Source: Nocardiopsis sp. NRRL B-16309 (GTDB lineage: Bacteria > Actinomycetota > Actinomycetes > Streptosporangiales > Streptosporangiaceae). Taken from it: a DNA stretch of 64,000 nucleotides. Position numbers and translations under genes: made by a program. Shown here in pieces: positions 1-8,611 of the stretch. The first letter of the stretch is position 1. The number at the start of each line of letters is the position of its first letter. The DNA is taken from contig NZ_LGEC01000114.1 in the NCBI RefSeq assembly GCF_001279585.1, forward strand, positions 62,001 through 126,000, given 5' to 3'. Under the pieces are notes generated by a model. The model searched no databases and was not told where the DNA came from. It worked only from the letters and a program-made list of their open reading frames with translations.

Positions 1-2670
1 CAGCGGCCGGGGCGCCGAGCGGTCCGGACGTGCCGGACGCTCGGCCGGAGCCCGGACCCGGCCGGGGCCGACCCGGCGGAGCACGGTCCCGATCCCGCGC
101 GTGCGGGTCCGTCCGGAGGTACCGGCGTCCATCCAGGACCGCACCTGTTCGGCCGTGTCCGGGGCCACCGCGCCGATCAGCGCGTAGGCGTCGCGGCGCA
201 GGGCCGGGCGCAGCCCGCGCAGGGCCGGGGCCAGGACCTGGTCCAGGAGGGTGCCCCGCTCCGCCTCCCAGGCGGGGCTTCCGCCGCGCGACCACCACAG
301 CCACGCGTGCGCGGCGCACATGCGGTGGTCGCCGCGCAGGACGGGCGGGAGTTCGGCGCGTGCCCGACGGGTGTAGGCCGCCGCCAGTTCCGGGGTGGCC
401 CGCGCCGCGAACTCCGCGAACTCCAGGGCGAAGACGCGGTCGTCGGCCGCGAAACCGTCGGGATCCACGACCCGCTCCACCACCGCGCGGGCGGCGTCCT
501 CGCCCAGCGGGCCGCGCCCGGCCCGGCTCAGGAGCAGCTCCATGTGGCGGCGGACCACCCGGTCCGTGCCCGCTCCCCTGCCCACGTCGCGCAGCCGTCC
601 GGTGAGCGCCACGAGTTCCACGACCGGCCGGTGCCGGGACGGGAAGAGGTCCAGATAGTGGTCCATGAGCAGGTCGGCGAGGGCCGTGACGCGATGATGC
701 GGCCGCCGCGCCGCGACCACGAGGGCCGAGGCGGCCCCGGCCACGTCGGGGTGGGGGCGCGCCAGCAGCATGCGGGCCGCGCGGCCGGTGTCGGGTCCGC
801 TCCCGGCCCACACCATGCGCAGGGCCAGCCGAACGGAGGCACCGTCCGGATCGCCTCCGGAGGCCAGCGTGTCTGTGACCAGGGCGAACTCGGCGAGGTC
901 GGTGTCCGTGGAGCGCGCGTCCCGGCGGGCGGCGACGAGCCGCTGGACGGCCCGCAGGGCGCGCAGCGGCAGTGGTGGCGGATCCAGGAGCCAGGCGGGC
1001 GCGTCCCGGGCGACCAGGTCCAGGACGGGCCCGGGTTCGTCGCGCGCGAGGGTGTCCAGCGCACGCAGGACGACGGCGCGCGAACGGGCCTGCCCGGGTT
1101 CGCCGAGGAGTGCCCCGACCTCCGCGCGGCCCGGGCCGCCGTCGAGCAGCGGCGGCACCAGGAGCCGGGCCGCGTGCTCCTCCTGGAGGTGGGGCTGGAC
1201 CAGCGCCTCGCTCAACCGGAACAGGTCGAGCAGGACGTGGACGGGCGTGCCGTCACGGGCGAGCGCCTCCTGGAGCGCGCGCCGGGCGGGCCGGAGCACA
1301 CGGTCGTCACCCGCCGACCCGAGCCGGGTACGGGCCCAGCGCAGCACCTCACGCAGGTCGGCGTGGTCCGGCTCGTCGACGAGCAGAGCGGGCAGGGCGC
1401 CCAGTGCCGCGGTGACCAGCGGGGCGGTGAGGGCGGAGTCGAACCGGCGCTCCAGCGCATCGGCGAGATCGCGGGCCGGCTCCGGGCGCAGCGGGCCCTC
1501 GGCGGTCAGCGCGGCGAGCAGTACCGCCCACCACGAACGGGGGCGCGCGTCGACGCGGTCGCGGCACCAGGACACCGCGTCGGGGGCCACCACGGCCGGG
1601 AGCGCGATCCCCTCGGCCAGGGCGGCGCAGGCCAGGGCACCGCCCAGCTCCCGTACCCGTCGCGCCAGGGGTGCGCCGGGGTCCCGCGGTTCGGCGGAGG
1701 CGGTGGCGCGCACCAGGGCGCCGTGCCCGGCCTCCCACAGCGCCGCGGCCGCGACGGCCCAGGTGAGCGGTGTGGTGACGGAATCCGCGCCCGTGGGCGG
1801 ATGCACCCGGTACCGGTCGCCGGTCGCGGTGTCGGCGAGTGGAGCGCAGTCCCCGGTGACGCCGATGACGTGGTGCGGGGACAGGTCGGGCCGCCGGGTG
1901 TAGGTGGTGAAGGTGAGCCGTTCGGCCAGGTCGGCGGGCAGGCTGTGGCAGGCCAGGGCGATCCAGTGGGCGACCTCGGCACTGGAGCCGACCAGGACGA
2001 CCTGGTGGTCGGCGTCGCCGTCCTCGTCCAGCGCCTGGAGGACGTCGGTGAGGACAGCCGCGGCCCGGCCCCGGTGGCGGCGGGCGAAGGCCGTGAGGCG
2101 GTCCGGCGACAGCGGGTCCGGCCCGTGCGGGAGGTCGCCTGGAGGGGTGGCGCGAGGCCGACCGACCGCCCGCGCGGTGGGTTCGGCGTCGGTCAGCGGT
2201 GTCAGGTCGGCGCCGACACCGGTGCCGGGGTCCGTGCCGGTGTCGATGTCGGAATCAGTGCCGGTGTCGGGGCCGGAATCGGTGCCGGTGTCGTCCGGGC
2301 CCGTCCGCCAGAGAGGGGAGCCCCAGGTGTCGATGGGCAGGGCCGTGGACGTCGGCGTCCCGTGCAGCACGAGGGCGTGCGCGTAGTAGTTGCCGTACCG
2401 GCCGGTGTGGTCGCGGCCGACGTAGACGGTGTGGCTGAGGACCGTGGTGTCGTGGGTGAGCCTGGTGTGGCTGAAGGCGACGGGGAAGTCCGCGAGGTCG
2501 GACGGGTCGGGCCGTACGGGCAGGGCGGGCGGGGGTTCGTAGGCCAGGATCCGCTCGATCCGGCGCAGGAGCGCGGGCCGCAGTCCCGGGGACACGTGGA
2601 CGAACTGGAATCCGGGGTCGCCCGTCGGCCCGGACTCCACCGAGGTGTAGTGCGCTTCCGCTGTGCTCAT
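1..2670 (-). CDS. GTPase-associated protein 1 (GAP1) family, C-terminus cut by window edge
   Basis: The frame is open from an ATG at 2670 to the left edge, about 890 codons without a stop, and runs out of the window. An AAGGAC ribosome site lies 6 nt before the ATG. The N-terminus has the look of a GAP1-N2 domain: MSTAEAHYTSVE, then GFQFVHVSPGL near residue 20, YVGRDHTGRYGNYYAHALVL near residues 85-105. A Thr/Asp/Gly-rich low-complexity linker (DTGTDSGPDTGTDSDIDTGT type) follows at about 130-155, then a long helical, Ala/Leu/Arg-rich body consistent with the GAP1 middle and C-terminal regions. GAP1 proteins are known from comparative genomics as large actinobacterial proteins encoded beside GTPases and other components of predicted NTP-dependent conflict (immunity) systems. 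The partner genes, if present, would lie to the left. The biochemical role is unknown; family assignment is from motif memory only. Confidence 0.75.
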   Translation of the reverse strand, partial: MSTAEAHYTSVESGPTGDPGFQFVHVSPGLRPALLRRIERILAYEPPPALPVRPDPSDLADFPVAFSHTRLTHDTTVLSHTVYVGRDHTGRYGNYYAHALVLHGTPTSTALPIDTWGSPLWRTGPDDTGTDSGPDTGTDSDIDTGTDPGTGVGADLTPLTDAEPTARAVGRPRATPPGDLPHGPDPLSPDRLTAFARRHRGRAAAVLTDVLQALDEDGDADHQVVLVGSSAEVAHWIALACHSLPADLAERLTFTTYTRRPDLSPHHVIGVTGDCAPLADTATGDRYRVHPPTGADSVTTPLTWAVAAAALWEAGHGALVRATASAEPRDPGAPLARRVRELGGALACAALAEGIALPAVVAPDAVSWCRDRVDARPRSWWAVLLAALTAEGPLRPEPARDLADALERRFDSALTAPLVTAALGALPALLVDEPDHADLREVLRWARTRLGSAGDDRVLRPARRALQEALARDGTPVHVLLDLFRLSEALVQPHLQEEHAARLLVPPLLDGGPGRAEVGALLGEPGQARSRAVVLRALDTLARDEPGPVLDLVARDAPAWLLDPPPLPLRALRAVQRLVAARRDARSTDTDLAEFALVTDTLASGGDPDGASVRLALRMVWAGSGPDTGRAARMLLARPHPDVAGAASALVVAARRPHHRVTALADLLMDHYLDLFPSRHRPVVELVALTGRLRDVGRGAGTDRVVRRHMELLLSRAGRGPLGEDAARAVVERVVDPDGFAADDRVFALEFAEFAARATPELAAAYTRRARAELPPVLRGDHRMCAAHAWLWWSRGGSPAWEAERGTLLDQVLAPALRGLRPALRRDAYALIGAVAPDTAEQVRSWMDAGTSGRTRTRGIGTVLRRVGPGRVRAPAERPARPDRSAPRPL

Positions 2671-3369
2671 CGGCCGTCCTTCGGGGGAAACGTGCGGTCG
2701 ACATCAGGAGTGGGCGGGCGTTTCACGGCACGCGGACGTCGCGGAGGAATCGTTCGCCACCGTTCTTCGTGGGGCGGGAGGTGGAGGAGGGAAACGGGGG
2801 AACGCGCGAAAGGCGCGGGCGTGCCGGGGCCGGACCACCGGGAAGGACCTGGTCATGCCCGGGATCGCCCCGTCCGACCAGGGGGACGACATTGTCCGCG
2901 AAGGTGCATTCAGCGGAGAATTCTACCAACGGAATCCGAAGTTCTCCAGAGATGTGGATATTCCATGAGGCGATACCCACACGCCACAATTCAGACGAAA
3001 AGGAAAGAGCTTCGCCTTGACCACTGAGGCCCCGCCGGTGACCGGCGCGGCGACGAAGCGTGATCCGTCCGCGAGGGTGGACTCGCCCAGGCGGGCGGCA
3101 CGGGACGGGACGGGACGGGTGGGTCGTTCGGTCCACCTGCCCGCGAGGGTGGAGTCGTCCGGGCGGGCGGCACGGGACGGCTTTCAGGAACCCCTCCCCA
3201 GGGGCGGCGGGCGGGCCCCGAGCGGCCCCGCCCTGCTCCGGGCGCTCCCCCGGATTCCCCGGCCGCGGGCACGGGCCCGGCGTTGTCCACAGGGCGGCCA
3301 CGGCGCCTGGAATTCCTGACATCCTTAGTCCTCAAGGGAACCGAGCGTCTCGATGGGAACCGGATACGC
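2671..3369. other. 700-bp intergenic region with AT-rich patch and direct repeats
   Basis: This gap separates the divergently read GAP1 gene (minus) and the DUF2786 gene (plus). A clearly less GC-rich patch at about 2890-3020 probably holds promoter elements for one or both. A pair of 39-bp direct repeats follows at 3070-3180. Open frames here have no convincing codon pattern, so I call no gene. Confidence 0.5.
3070..3180. repeat. Imperfect 39-bp direct repeat, two copies 72 bp apart
   Basis: Copies at 3070-3108 and 3142-3180 begin CGCGAGGGTGGA and end GCGGGCGGCACGGGACGG, differing at only a few positions in the middle. A short GGGAC tandem run (3101-3119) follows the first copy. The copies lie in non-coding DNA; function unknown. 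Confidence 0.75.
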
Positions 3370-4719
3370 ATGGGCGAGGTCAACCGTGAACGGCGGCGCG
3401 CCAGGCTGAGGACGACAGGCGACCGGCAGCGCCGCCGGGACGGCCAGCGCGGGCCCGCCGCGCCCACCTCCCAGGGCTCCGTGCCTCCGCCCCTGCCCGA
3501 GGAACACGCGCGCCAGCTGGTCGCGCTCGCCGTGGACGCGCTGCGCCGGGGCGGTGAGGCCCAGCTGGACGCCACCCTGGCCGAACTCGCCGAACCGGGG
3601 GTACCTGGCTGGGGGCGGGCTGTCGACCGCGCCCTGCTCTCCGGACTGGAACGCCAGGTGACGCGGTGCTGGCAGAACGGGTGGCAGCCCAACGAACTGG
3701 TGCGCGTGCTCACCCGCGAACTCGACCGCACCGCCGGAGCCCTGGCCACGGACATGGTCGCCGCCGAGAACCGCCGCTACCCCGCCGCCCGGATCGCGCC
3801 CGAGTGGTCACGCCAACTGCGCGACCTGGGAGCACGGCCGTGGTGGGGCGCCGACACCGACCACACGCGACGGTTCGCCGAGCGCCACGGCCTGGACCGG
3901 CTCCACACCGTCCGCCTGGCCGTACGGGTGACCGCCGTGCTGCGCTCCCTGCCCGGCCTGCAGGTGCTGTGCCCGCTGCCCGGGCAGGCCAGCTCGACGG
4001 CGCCCGAGGACGGGATCGATCCGGCCAAACTCGCCCGCATCCGCCACCTCCTGGCCAAGGCCGAGGCCACCGAGTTCCCCGAGGAGGCCGAAGCGCTCAC
4101 CAGCCGGGCCCAGGAACTGATGGCCCGGCACAGCATCGACCACGCGGCCGTGGTCGCCGAGTCCGGGGACACCGGCGAGGTCCAGGGGCGCCGGCTGCCC
4201 GTGGACGCGCCCTACGAGTCGTACAAGGCCGCCCTGCTCAACGTCATCGCCCAGGCCAACCGCTGCCGGGCGGTGTGGCACCGACAGCTCGCCCTGTGCA
4301 CGGTTCTGGGCTACCCCGGCGACGTCGACGCCGTGGAACTGCTGTTCACGTCGCTGCTCGTGCAGGCCACCACCGCGATGCGCCTGGCCGGTTCCACCCG
4401 CGACCGCCACGGGCGCTCCACCACCAGATCCTTCCGGGCGTCGTTCCTGTCGGCCTTCGCCGACCGGATCGGTGAACGGCTGATGCTGGCCTCGCACACC
4501 GGTGAGCGGGAGGCGGTGCGCGAGCACGCCCAGGCCGGAACCGACCTCGTACCGGTCCTGGCGCGCCGCTCCGAGCGCGTGGAGGAGGCCTTCCACGCCA
4601 CCTTCCCCGAGGTGGAGCAGACCGAGCTGAGCGTTCCCACCAACGCCCAGGGCTGGGAGGCCGGGTGGGCCGCCGCGGACGCGGCGACCCTGCACGCCCG
4701 GGAGCGCGTCACCAGCTGA
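3370..4719 (+). CDS. DUF2786 domain-containing protein
   Basis: This is a protein of about 449 residues. The start is set at ATG 3370 because the resulting basic N-terminus MGEVNRERRRARLR is typical of the family; an upstream in-frame ATG at 3283 would add 29 unlikely residues. The DUF2786 signature lies at about residues 218-260 (KLARIRHLLAKAEATEF, then EAEALTSRAQELMARHSID). The N-terminal two hundred residues are helical and charged, and the C-terminal half contains AALLNVIAQANRCRAVW and the DUF2786-associated helical extension. Members occur throughout actinobacteria and in phages; no biochemical activity is established. It stands alone, with no close downstream partner on the same strand for 560 bp. 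Confidence 0.85.
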   Translation: MGEVNRERRRARLRTTGDRQRRRDGQRGPAAPTSQGSVPPPLPEEHARQLVALAVDALRRGGEAQLDATLAELAEPGVPGWGRAVDRALLSGLERQVTRCWQNGWQPNELVRVLTRELDRTAGALATDMVAAENRRYPAARIAPEWSRQLRDLGARPWWGADTDHTRRFAERHGLDRLHTVRLAVRVTAVLRSLPGLQVLCPLPGQASSTAPEDGIDPAKLARIRHLLAKAEATEFPEEAEALTSRAQELMARHSIDHAAVVAESGDTGEVQGRRLPVDAPYESYKAALLNVIAQANRCRAVWHRQLALCTVLGYPGDVDAVELLFTSLLVQATTAMRLAGSTRDRHGRSTTRSFRASFLSAFADRIGERLMLASHTGEREAVREHAQAGTDLVPVLARRSERVEEAFHATFPEVEQTELSVPTNAQGWEAGWAAADAATLHARERVTS

Positions 4720-5044
4720 CCCCGCGGTGCCGACAGCGCGGGGGCGTACTCCACACCGCGCGACGGGCACCGCCGCGCCCGTCGCGCCGACCACCGCCAG
4801 TGGTACGCGCACGCGCACAGCGGGATCGGGAGCGCGCCCTGGCACGCCCGCCTCGCCGGCCGCCCGCGCACCGCAGGGCGCCGGGGACGGCGTCGAGCGC
4901 CTCGACGCACGCGGTTCTCGCCCGCAGGCAGCCGGGAGCGGGCGGGGCGTGCGGGTCGTCCGCCACCACGGTGAGGGTGAGTGCGAGAGCCAGCGAGATG
5001 GCCAGCGCGTAGTGGACGGCGAGGATCGCGAGTCGGTCCGGCAT
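4709..5044 (-). CDS. Possible small membrane or secreted protein (weak)
   Basis: A 111-residue frame begins MPDRLAILAVHYALAISLAL and has a single strongly hydrophobic N-terminal segment (residues 6-28) that could be a signal anchor. A Cys-containing stretch follows (PGCLRARTACVEALDAVPG) and then a low-complexity Arg/Gly-rich tail that looks like out-of-frame GC-rich DNA. Its end overlaps the 3' end of the DUF2786 gene by 11 bp. I see no family resemblance. The N-terminal hydrophobic portion may be real and the tail an artefact of a sequence shift. The rest of 4720-5285 shows nothing else I can support. Confidence 0.3.
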   Translation of the reverse strand: MPDRLAILAVHYALAISLALALTLTVVADDPHAPPAPGCLRARTACVEALDAVPGALRCAGGRRGGRARARSRSRCARARTTGGGRRDGRGGARRAVWSTPPRCRHRGVSW

Positions 5045-5285
5045 GCCTCCACCCTGGCAACCGTCACGTTCGGTCGTGAGGTGATCACCCCAGGCGCCAT
5101 GTCCGGTTCAGGCCACGGCCGGAGCGCATGATCACCACCGAACGGGGGAACCCGGTCGCGCCCCGCGTCCGAGCCGTCCGGTGACCGCACGAGAGCGCCT
5201 GCCTGCCAGGGCTTCCGGGTTGCGCACGACGTCCGATCACCGGAACACTACGGTCGACACTCCCTCAGCTCTGGAAGGCGGCTCC

Positions 5286-6074
5286 GTGACGGACGCTCCG
5301 CTCATCGACAGCACCGTTCCCCACTCCGCACGCGTACTCAACTACTGGCTGGGCGGCAAGGACCACTACCCCGTGGACCGCGGCCTGGGCGAGCAGATCA
5401 AGGAGAGCTCTCCGGAGATCGTCCGCCTCGCCCGCGCCGACCGCGACTTCCTGGTCCGTACCGTCACCTACCTGGCCAAGGAGGCGGGCATCCGCCAGTT
5501 CCTGGACATCGGGACGGGCCTGCCCACGGCCAACAACACCCACGAGGTCGCCCAGCGCATCGCACCCGAGTCCAAGGTCGTCTACGCCGACAACGACCCC
5601 CTCGTGCTGACGCACGCCCGCGCGCTGCTGACCAGCTCCCCGGAGGGCAGCACGCACTACCTCGACGCCGACCTGGTCGAGGCCGAGGCGCTCCTGGCCC
5701 AGGCGCGCGAGCACCTGGACTTCTCCCAGCCGATCGGGATGACCATCATGGGCACGCTGGGCCACTTCCCCGCCGACGACGCGACCTACGCGATCGCGCG
5801 CACGTACGTGGACGCACTGCCCTCCGGCAGCTACCTGGCCCTGTGCGACAGCACCGACACCAGCCCCCAGATCGTCGAGGCGGCCCGGCAGTGGAACGCC
5901 GAGGCCTCCGCGCCCATCCACCTGCGCACGGTCGCCGAGCTGGAGCGCTTCTTCGACGGGATGGAACTGCTGGAGCCGGGTGTGGTCTCCGTACCGTTCT
6001 GGCGCCCGGAGACCACCGACCTGGGCCGCCCCGTCGAGGTCGCCCAGTACGGCGGCGTGGCGCGCAAGCCCTGA
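5286..6074 (+). CDS. SAM-dependent methyltransferase, DUF574 (Methyltransf_19) family
   Basis: The protein has 262 residues from GTG 5286, preceded by GGAAGG at 5273-5278. The longer in-frame start at 5181 adds 35 unconserved residues. Family landmarks are the opening SARVLNYWLGGKDHYPVDR, the SAM-binding strand FLDIGTGLPTANNTHEVAQ, the acidic ribose-binding strand VVYADNDPLVLTHARALL, and the DADL and GTLGHFPADD stretches. This S-adenosyl methyltransferase family is greatly expanded in actinomycetes; substrates are mostly unknown. It is monocistronic, with a strong hairpin right after its stop. Family assignment is secure; the substrate cannot be inferred from the neighbours. Confidence 0.9.
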   Translation: MTDAPLIDSTVPHSARVLNYWLGGKDHYPVDRGLGEQIKESSPEIVRLARADRDFLVRTVTYLAKEAGIRQFLDIGTGLPTANNTHEVAQRIAPESKVVYADNDPLVLTHARALLTSSPEGSTHYLDADLVEAEALLAQAREHLDFSQPIGMTIMGTLGHFPADDATYAIARTYVDALPSGSYLALCDSTDTSPQIVEAARQWNAEASAPIHLRTVAELERFFDGMELLEPGVVSVPFWRPETTDLGRPVEVAQYGGVARKP

Positions 6075-6081
6075 GCACTCA

Positions 6082-6104
6082 CGGGCCCCGCGACGCGGGG
6101 CCCG
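6082..6104 (+). terminator. Intrinsic terminator-like hairpin
   Basis: A perfect 10-bp stem (CGGGCCCCGC / GCGGGGCCCG) with a GAC loop begins 7 bases after the methyltransferase stop. No U-run follows, as is common for actinobacterial terminators. Confidence 0.7.
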
Positions 6105-6209
6105 GGTGCACGGCCGCGCGATGGGCGTAGCGCGGGCTCGTGGAGGCGCGGCTCTCGGTGCGGGGGACGCCTCGGGGGTAGGGCCCCTCGCCCTGACGCT
6201 CTCGGCCCC

Positions 6210-6596
6210 CTACGGCCCGGCGGCTCCCGGGGTGCTCTCGGGGCCGGTCAGGGAGGCCAGTTCCAGTGCCAGTTCCTGGGCCTCCACCAGCTCACTCGTG
6301 ACGTCCGCGGAGGTCCGCGGCCGGTCGGCGGGGCCCGTGGGCGGCTCGGTGGTGACGCCGCGGACGACCAGCACGACGGTGGCCCCGGCGAAGAGCACGA
6401 TGATCGCGCGCACCGGTCCCGCCCCCATCATGGTGACGTACGCGACCGCCGCGAGGCTGAGATAGGTCAGGCGCACGGGCCTGCCGACGTGCACGCCCGC
6501 GTCCTCGGGCGCGGGCCGGTCCCGGGCGTCCGCCACGTCGCCGCGCCGATCTCCCAGGGCCACACGCAGGCGGTCCGCGTCCTCCCGGCCGCCCAC
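6210..6596 (-). CDS. Small two-TM hypothetical membrane protein
   Basis: A minus-strand frame encodes a hydrophilic N-terminus and two membrane segments (LTYLSLAAVAYVTMMGA and VRAIIVLFAGATVVLVVRGV). A Pro/Thr-rich cytoplasmic-looking stretch and an acidic helix SELVEAQELALELASL close it. The start is uncertain: GTG 6596 gives 128 residues and GTG 6536 gives 108; neither has a strong ribosome site. The amphipathic REDADRLRVALGDRRGDV segment favours the longer form. It lies downstream of the GT2 gene on the same strand but is separated from it by a strong hairpin, so it is probably a separate unit. No family recognised. Confidence 0.5.
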   Translation of the reverse strand: MGGREDADRLRVALGDRRGDVADARDRPAPEDAGVHVGRPVRLTYLSLAAVAYVTMMGAGPVRAIIVLFAGATVVLVVRGVTTEPPTGPADRPRTSADVTSELVEAQELALELASLTGPESTPGAAGP

Positions 6597-6737
6597 GAAC
6601 CCTGTGACCCCACGGACCCCGATGGCCTCGTCGGCTTCACGGCCTCCTCTGATCCGCTCCCCGAGTCCGGTCCGACTGACACCGCACCCACCGATCGTCT
6701 GGCCCGTCGATCCTCGGGCGCCGGGCGCCGGACACGC

Positions 6738-6776
6738 GACGGCTCGGGTCGCCCGCGTCGGGCGGCCCGAGCCGTC
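6738..6776 (-). terminator. Terminator-like hairpin after GT2 gene
   Basis: Two 17-base arms (6738-6754 and 6760-6776) pair with one G-T mismatch around a 5-base loop. They lie 20 bases beyond the glycosyltransferase stop in its reading direction. Confidence 0.7.
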
Positions 6777-6795
6777 TCTCGTCGGTGTCCGGGTG

Positions 6796-8199
6796 TCAGG
6801 TCCGCACGGGGTCGGACGGATAGGCGACCTCGACCCTGTCCCGGGTCCCCCACCGGGCGATACGGCCACAGGTGCACATGGCGTACAGGTAGAGCGGCCG
6901 CAGGAGCAGGAGGCGCCAGATCGTGGCGACCGGCGCGCAGAGGAACAGCAGCAGCCTCTGGACCACCGTCTCGTCCGAGCGGACGACCATGAAGATCCGC
7001 AGCGAGATGAGGTAGCTGACGGCCGTGCCGATGACGAGCGCGGCGAGGGCGATGTCCCCCAGGTGGGTCCGCAGGTCCGGATGCAGGACGATCAGCAGCG
7101 GAACGGCGTAGCCCAGGAACAGGTGCAGGTACTCGGCCACCGTCCCCCAGAACACCACGCCGCGGACCGGCATGTACCGCAGCCACCACAGGTGGCGCAC
7201 CGTCGTGCCGCGCATCCAGCGCAGCTGCTGTCCGAAGTAGTGCCGCGCGGTCTCGGGGACGAGGGTGAAGACCAGGGCCGAGGGCTGGTGCACCGTGTCC
7301 GCCTCCAGCAGTCCGTAGAACGTCAGCATGGAGTCGTCGTTCATCTGCATCGGACGGCCGAGGAAGGTCTCGTTCTCGTACACACCCGCGCGGTCGCGCA
7401 CCAGGCGGGCCCGGTAGAAGGCCAGCGTGCCCGAGTTGATCGTCACCCTGCGCAGTACCGACTGGGCACTGCGCAGACCGCGGGTGAACGGCAGGTACAG
7501 CAGGCCGGTCATGCGGGTCAGCAGGTTGGCGTTCCGGTTGAGCACCAGCACGTGGCCCGCGACGGAGGCGACCTTGGGGTCGGCGAAGGGCGCGAGCCCC
7601 TCCCGGACGGCGTCGCGGTCCATGACCGAGTCGCTGTCCAGGGTGACGAAGACGTCGGCGTCGTCGTCGGCAAGGACGTGCATCTGCGCGTACCGCTTGC
7701 CCCGGTTGGGCGTGCGGTCCCAGGTCGCCGCCACACCCGCCTTCGCCGCGTCGGCCAGGAACCGGTCGCGGATGTCGGCGTAGTCCTGCGCGGCGCCCGT
7801 GTCCGGGTCGACGGAGCCGTCGTCCACCACCCTGACCCGGTCCACCTTCCGGCTCTGTTCGAGCACGGAGCGCAGGCACATCGCCAGGACCCGCGGATCC
7901 TCGTTGTAGACCGGGATCTGCACGGTGACGAACAACCGGTCGAGCGCGTCGCGCTGTGCGGCGGTGGCCCGGAAGGGGCGCTCGAACCAGGCCAGTGGGA
8001 CCCACCACAGCAGGACGAAACAGGCGAGCCACACCAGCCCCAGGTTCACGTTGGCGCTGACACCGTGGCGGGCCATCACCACCACGTGCAGGACGCCCCA
8101 CGCGACGAAGCCGACCAGGGACACGGCCGCCAGCGCGGCGACCACCCCGGGGCGTACGCAGCGCGCCCGGGGGAGGGCACCGTCGTCGGAACCGATCAC
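6796..8199 (-). CDS. Membrane glycosyltransferase family 2, hyaluronan/chitin-synthase type
   Basis: This processive-type GT2 enzyme has 467 residues and starts at GTG 8199, inside a GTGA overlap with the upstream small peptide gene. Two N-terminal membrane segments (VVAALAAVSLVGFVAWGVL, and LGLVWLACFVLLWWVPLAW) precede the GT-A domain. The motifs in order are VQIPVYNEDP, VRVVDDGS, TLDSDSV (the metal-binding DxD equivalent), NSGTLAFYR, the acceptor-site NDDSM, and QQLRWMRG (Q/RxxRW). Three or four C-terminal membrane segments follow. These are the landmarks of NodC/hyaluronan synthase-like polymerases that extrude a polysaccharide through the membrane. The polymer made is unknown. Translational coupling to the LAATG peptide suggests a joint envelope role. 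Confidence 0.88.
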   Translation of the reverse strand: MIGSDDGALPRARCVRPGVVAALAAVSLVGFVAWGVLHVVVMARHGVSANVNLGLVWLACFVLLWWVPLAWFERPFRATAAQRDALDRLFVTVQIPVYNEDPRVLAMCLRSVLEQSRKVDRVRVVDDGSVDPDTGAAQDYADIRDRFLADAAKAGVAATWDRTPNRGKRYAQMHVLADDDADVFVTLDSDSVMDRDAVREGLAPFADPKVASVAGHVLVLNRNANLLTRMTGLLYLPFTRGLRSAQSVLRRVTINSGTLAFYRARLVRDRAGVYENETFLGRPMQMNDDSMLTFYGLLEADTVHQPSALVFTLVPETARHYFGQQLRWMRGTTVRHLWWLRYMPVRGVVFWGTVAEYLHLFLGYAVPLLIVLHPDLRTHLGDIALAALVIGTAVSYLISLRIFMVVRSDETVVQRLLLFLCAPVATIWRLLLLRPLYLYAMCTCGRIARWGTRDRVEVAYPSDPVRT

Positions 8200-8354
8200 T
8201 GGGTCGGGCCCAGGTCGGCACGGAACGTGCACCTGATCAGGACCGCACCGACGACGGTCAGCAGCAGTCCGACGGCGATCAGCCAGAGGTGGCCGGTGGC
8301 GATCCCGGTCGCCGCCAGCGTGGTCCCTGAGCCGGTCGCGGATCCGTAAGGCAC
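8196..8354 (-). CDS. 52-residue single-TM peptide with LAATG sorting-like motif
   Basis: A short gene starts at GTG 8354 with AAGGGAG 5 nt upstream. It encodes a Gly/Ser/Thr-rich N-terminus (PYGSATGSGTT), then LAATG, a membrane segment HLWLIAVGLLLTVVGAVLI, and the basic end RCTFRADLGPTQ. The order LAxTG, hydrophobic helix, positive tail is that of a class E sortase signal, but there is no room for an exported signal peptide, so it may simply be a small membrane protein. Its stop overlaps the GT2 start as GTGA, so the two are translated together. The 257 bp upstream (8355-8611) hold no other gene. It may be an accessory subunit or anchor for the polysaccharide synthase; this is inference. Confidence 0.65.
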   Translation of the reverse strand: MPYGSATGSGTTLAATGIATGHLWLIAVGLLLTVVGAVLIRCTFRADLGPTQ

Positions 8355-8611
8355 ATGCACTCCCTTGTCCAATGACTACTCGCACATGAACCATGACACC
8401 CGGTCATCGCTGGGGTACCGACCGCCACGAGAAAGGTCAGGCCAAAACTCCTCCAGTGAACGGTCAATACCCCCGCGAGCCGCCGGGGCGGTGGCTCCGG
8501 GCCGGAACACGGCGGGCCGCGACGCGAAAGGACCGGAGGCGACGCGACGGCCGGGAGCGGCGCATCCGCTCCCGGCCGGGCCCAGCGCGCCGGAGCCCCG
8601 GCGCGGCACCG

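Noticed and set aside
307..3027. A 906-codon open frame on the plus strand opposite the GAP1 gene
   Set aside because: Its translation is Gly/Arg/Gln-rich without domains, and the minus strand carries the recognisable GAP1 motifs. It is an antisense shadow of GC-rich coding DNA.
2723..3322. A 199-codon minus-strand frame upstream of GAP1
   Set aside because: Pro/Arg/Gly-rich with the direct repeats inside it; no ribosome site or domain. More likely non-coding.
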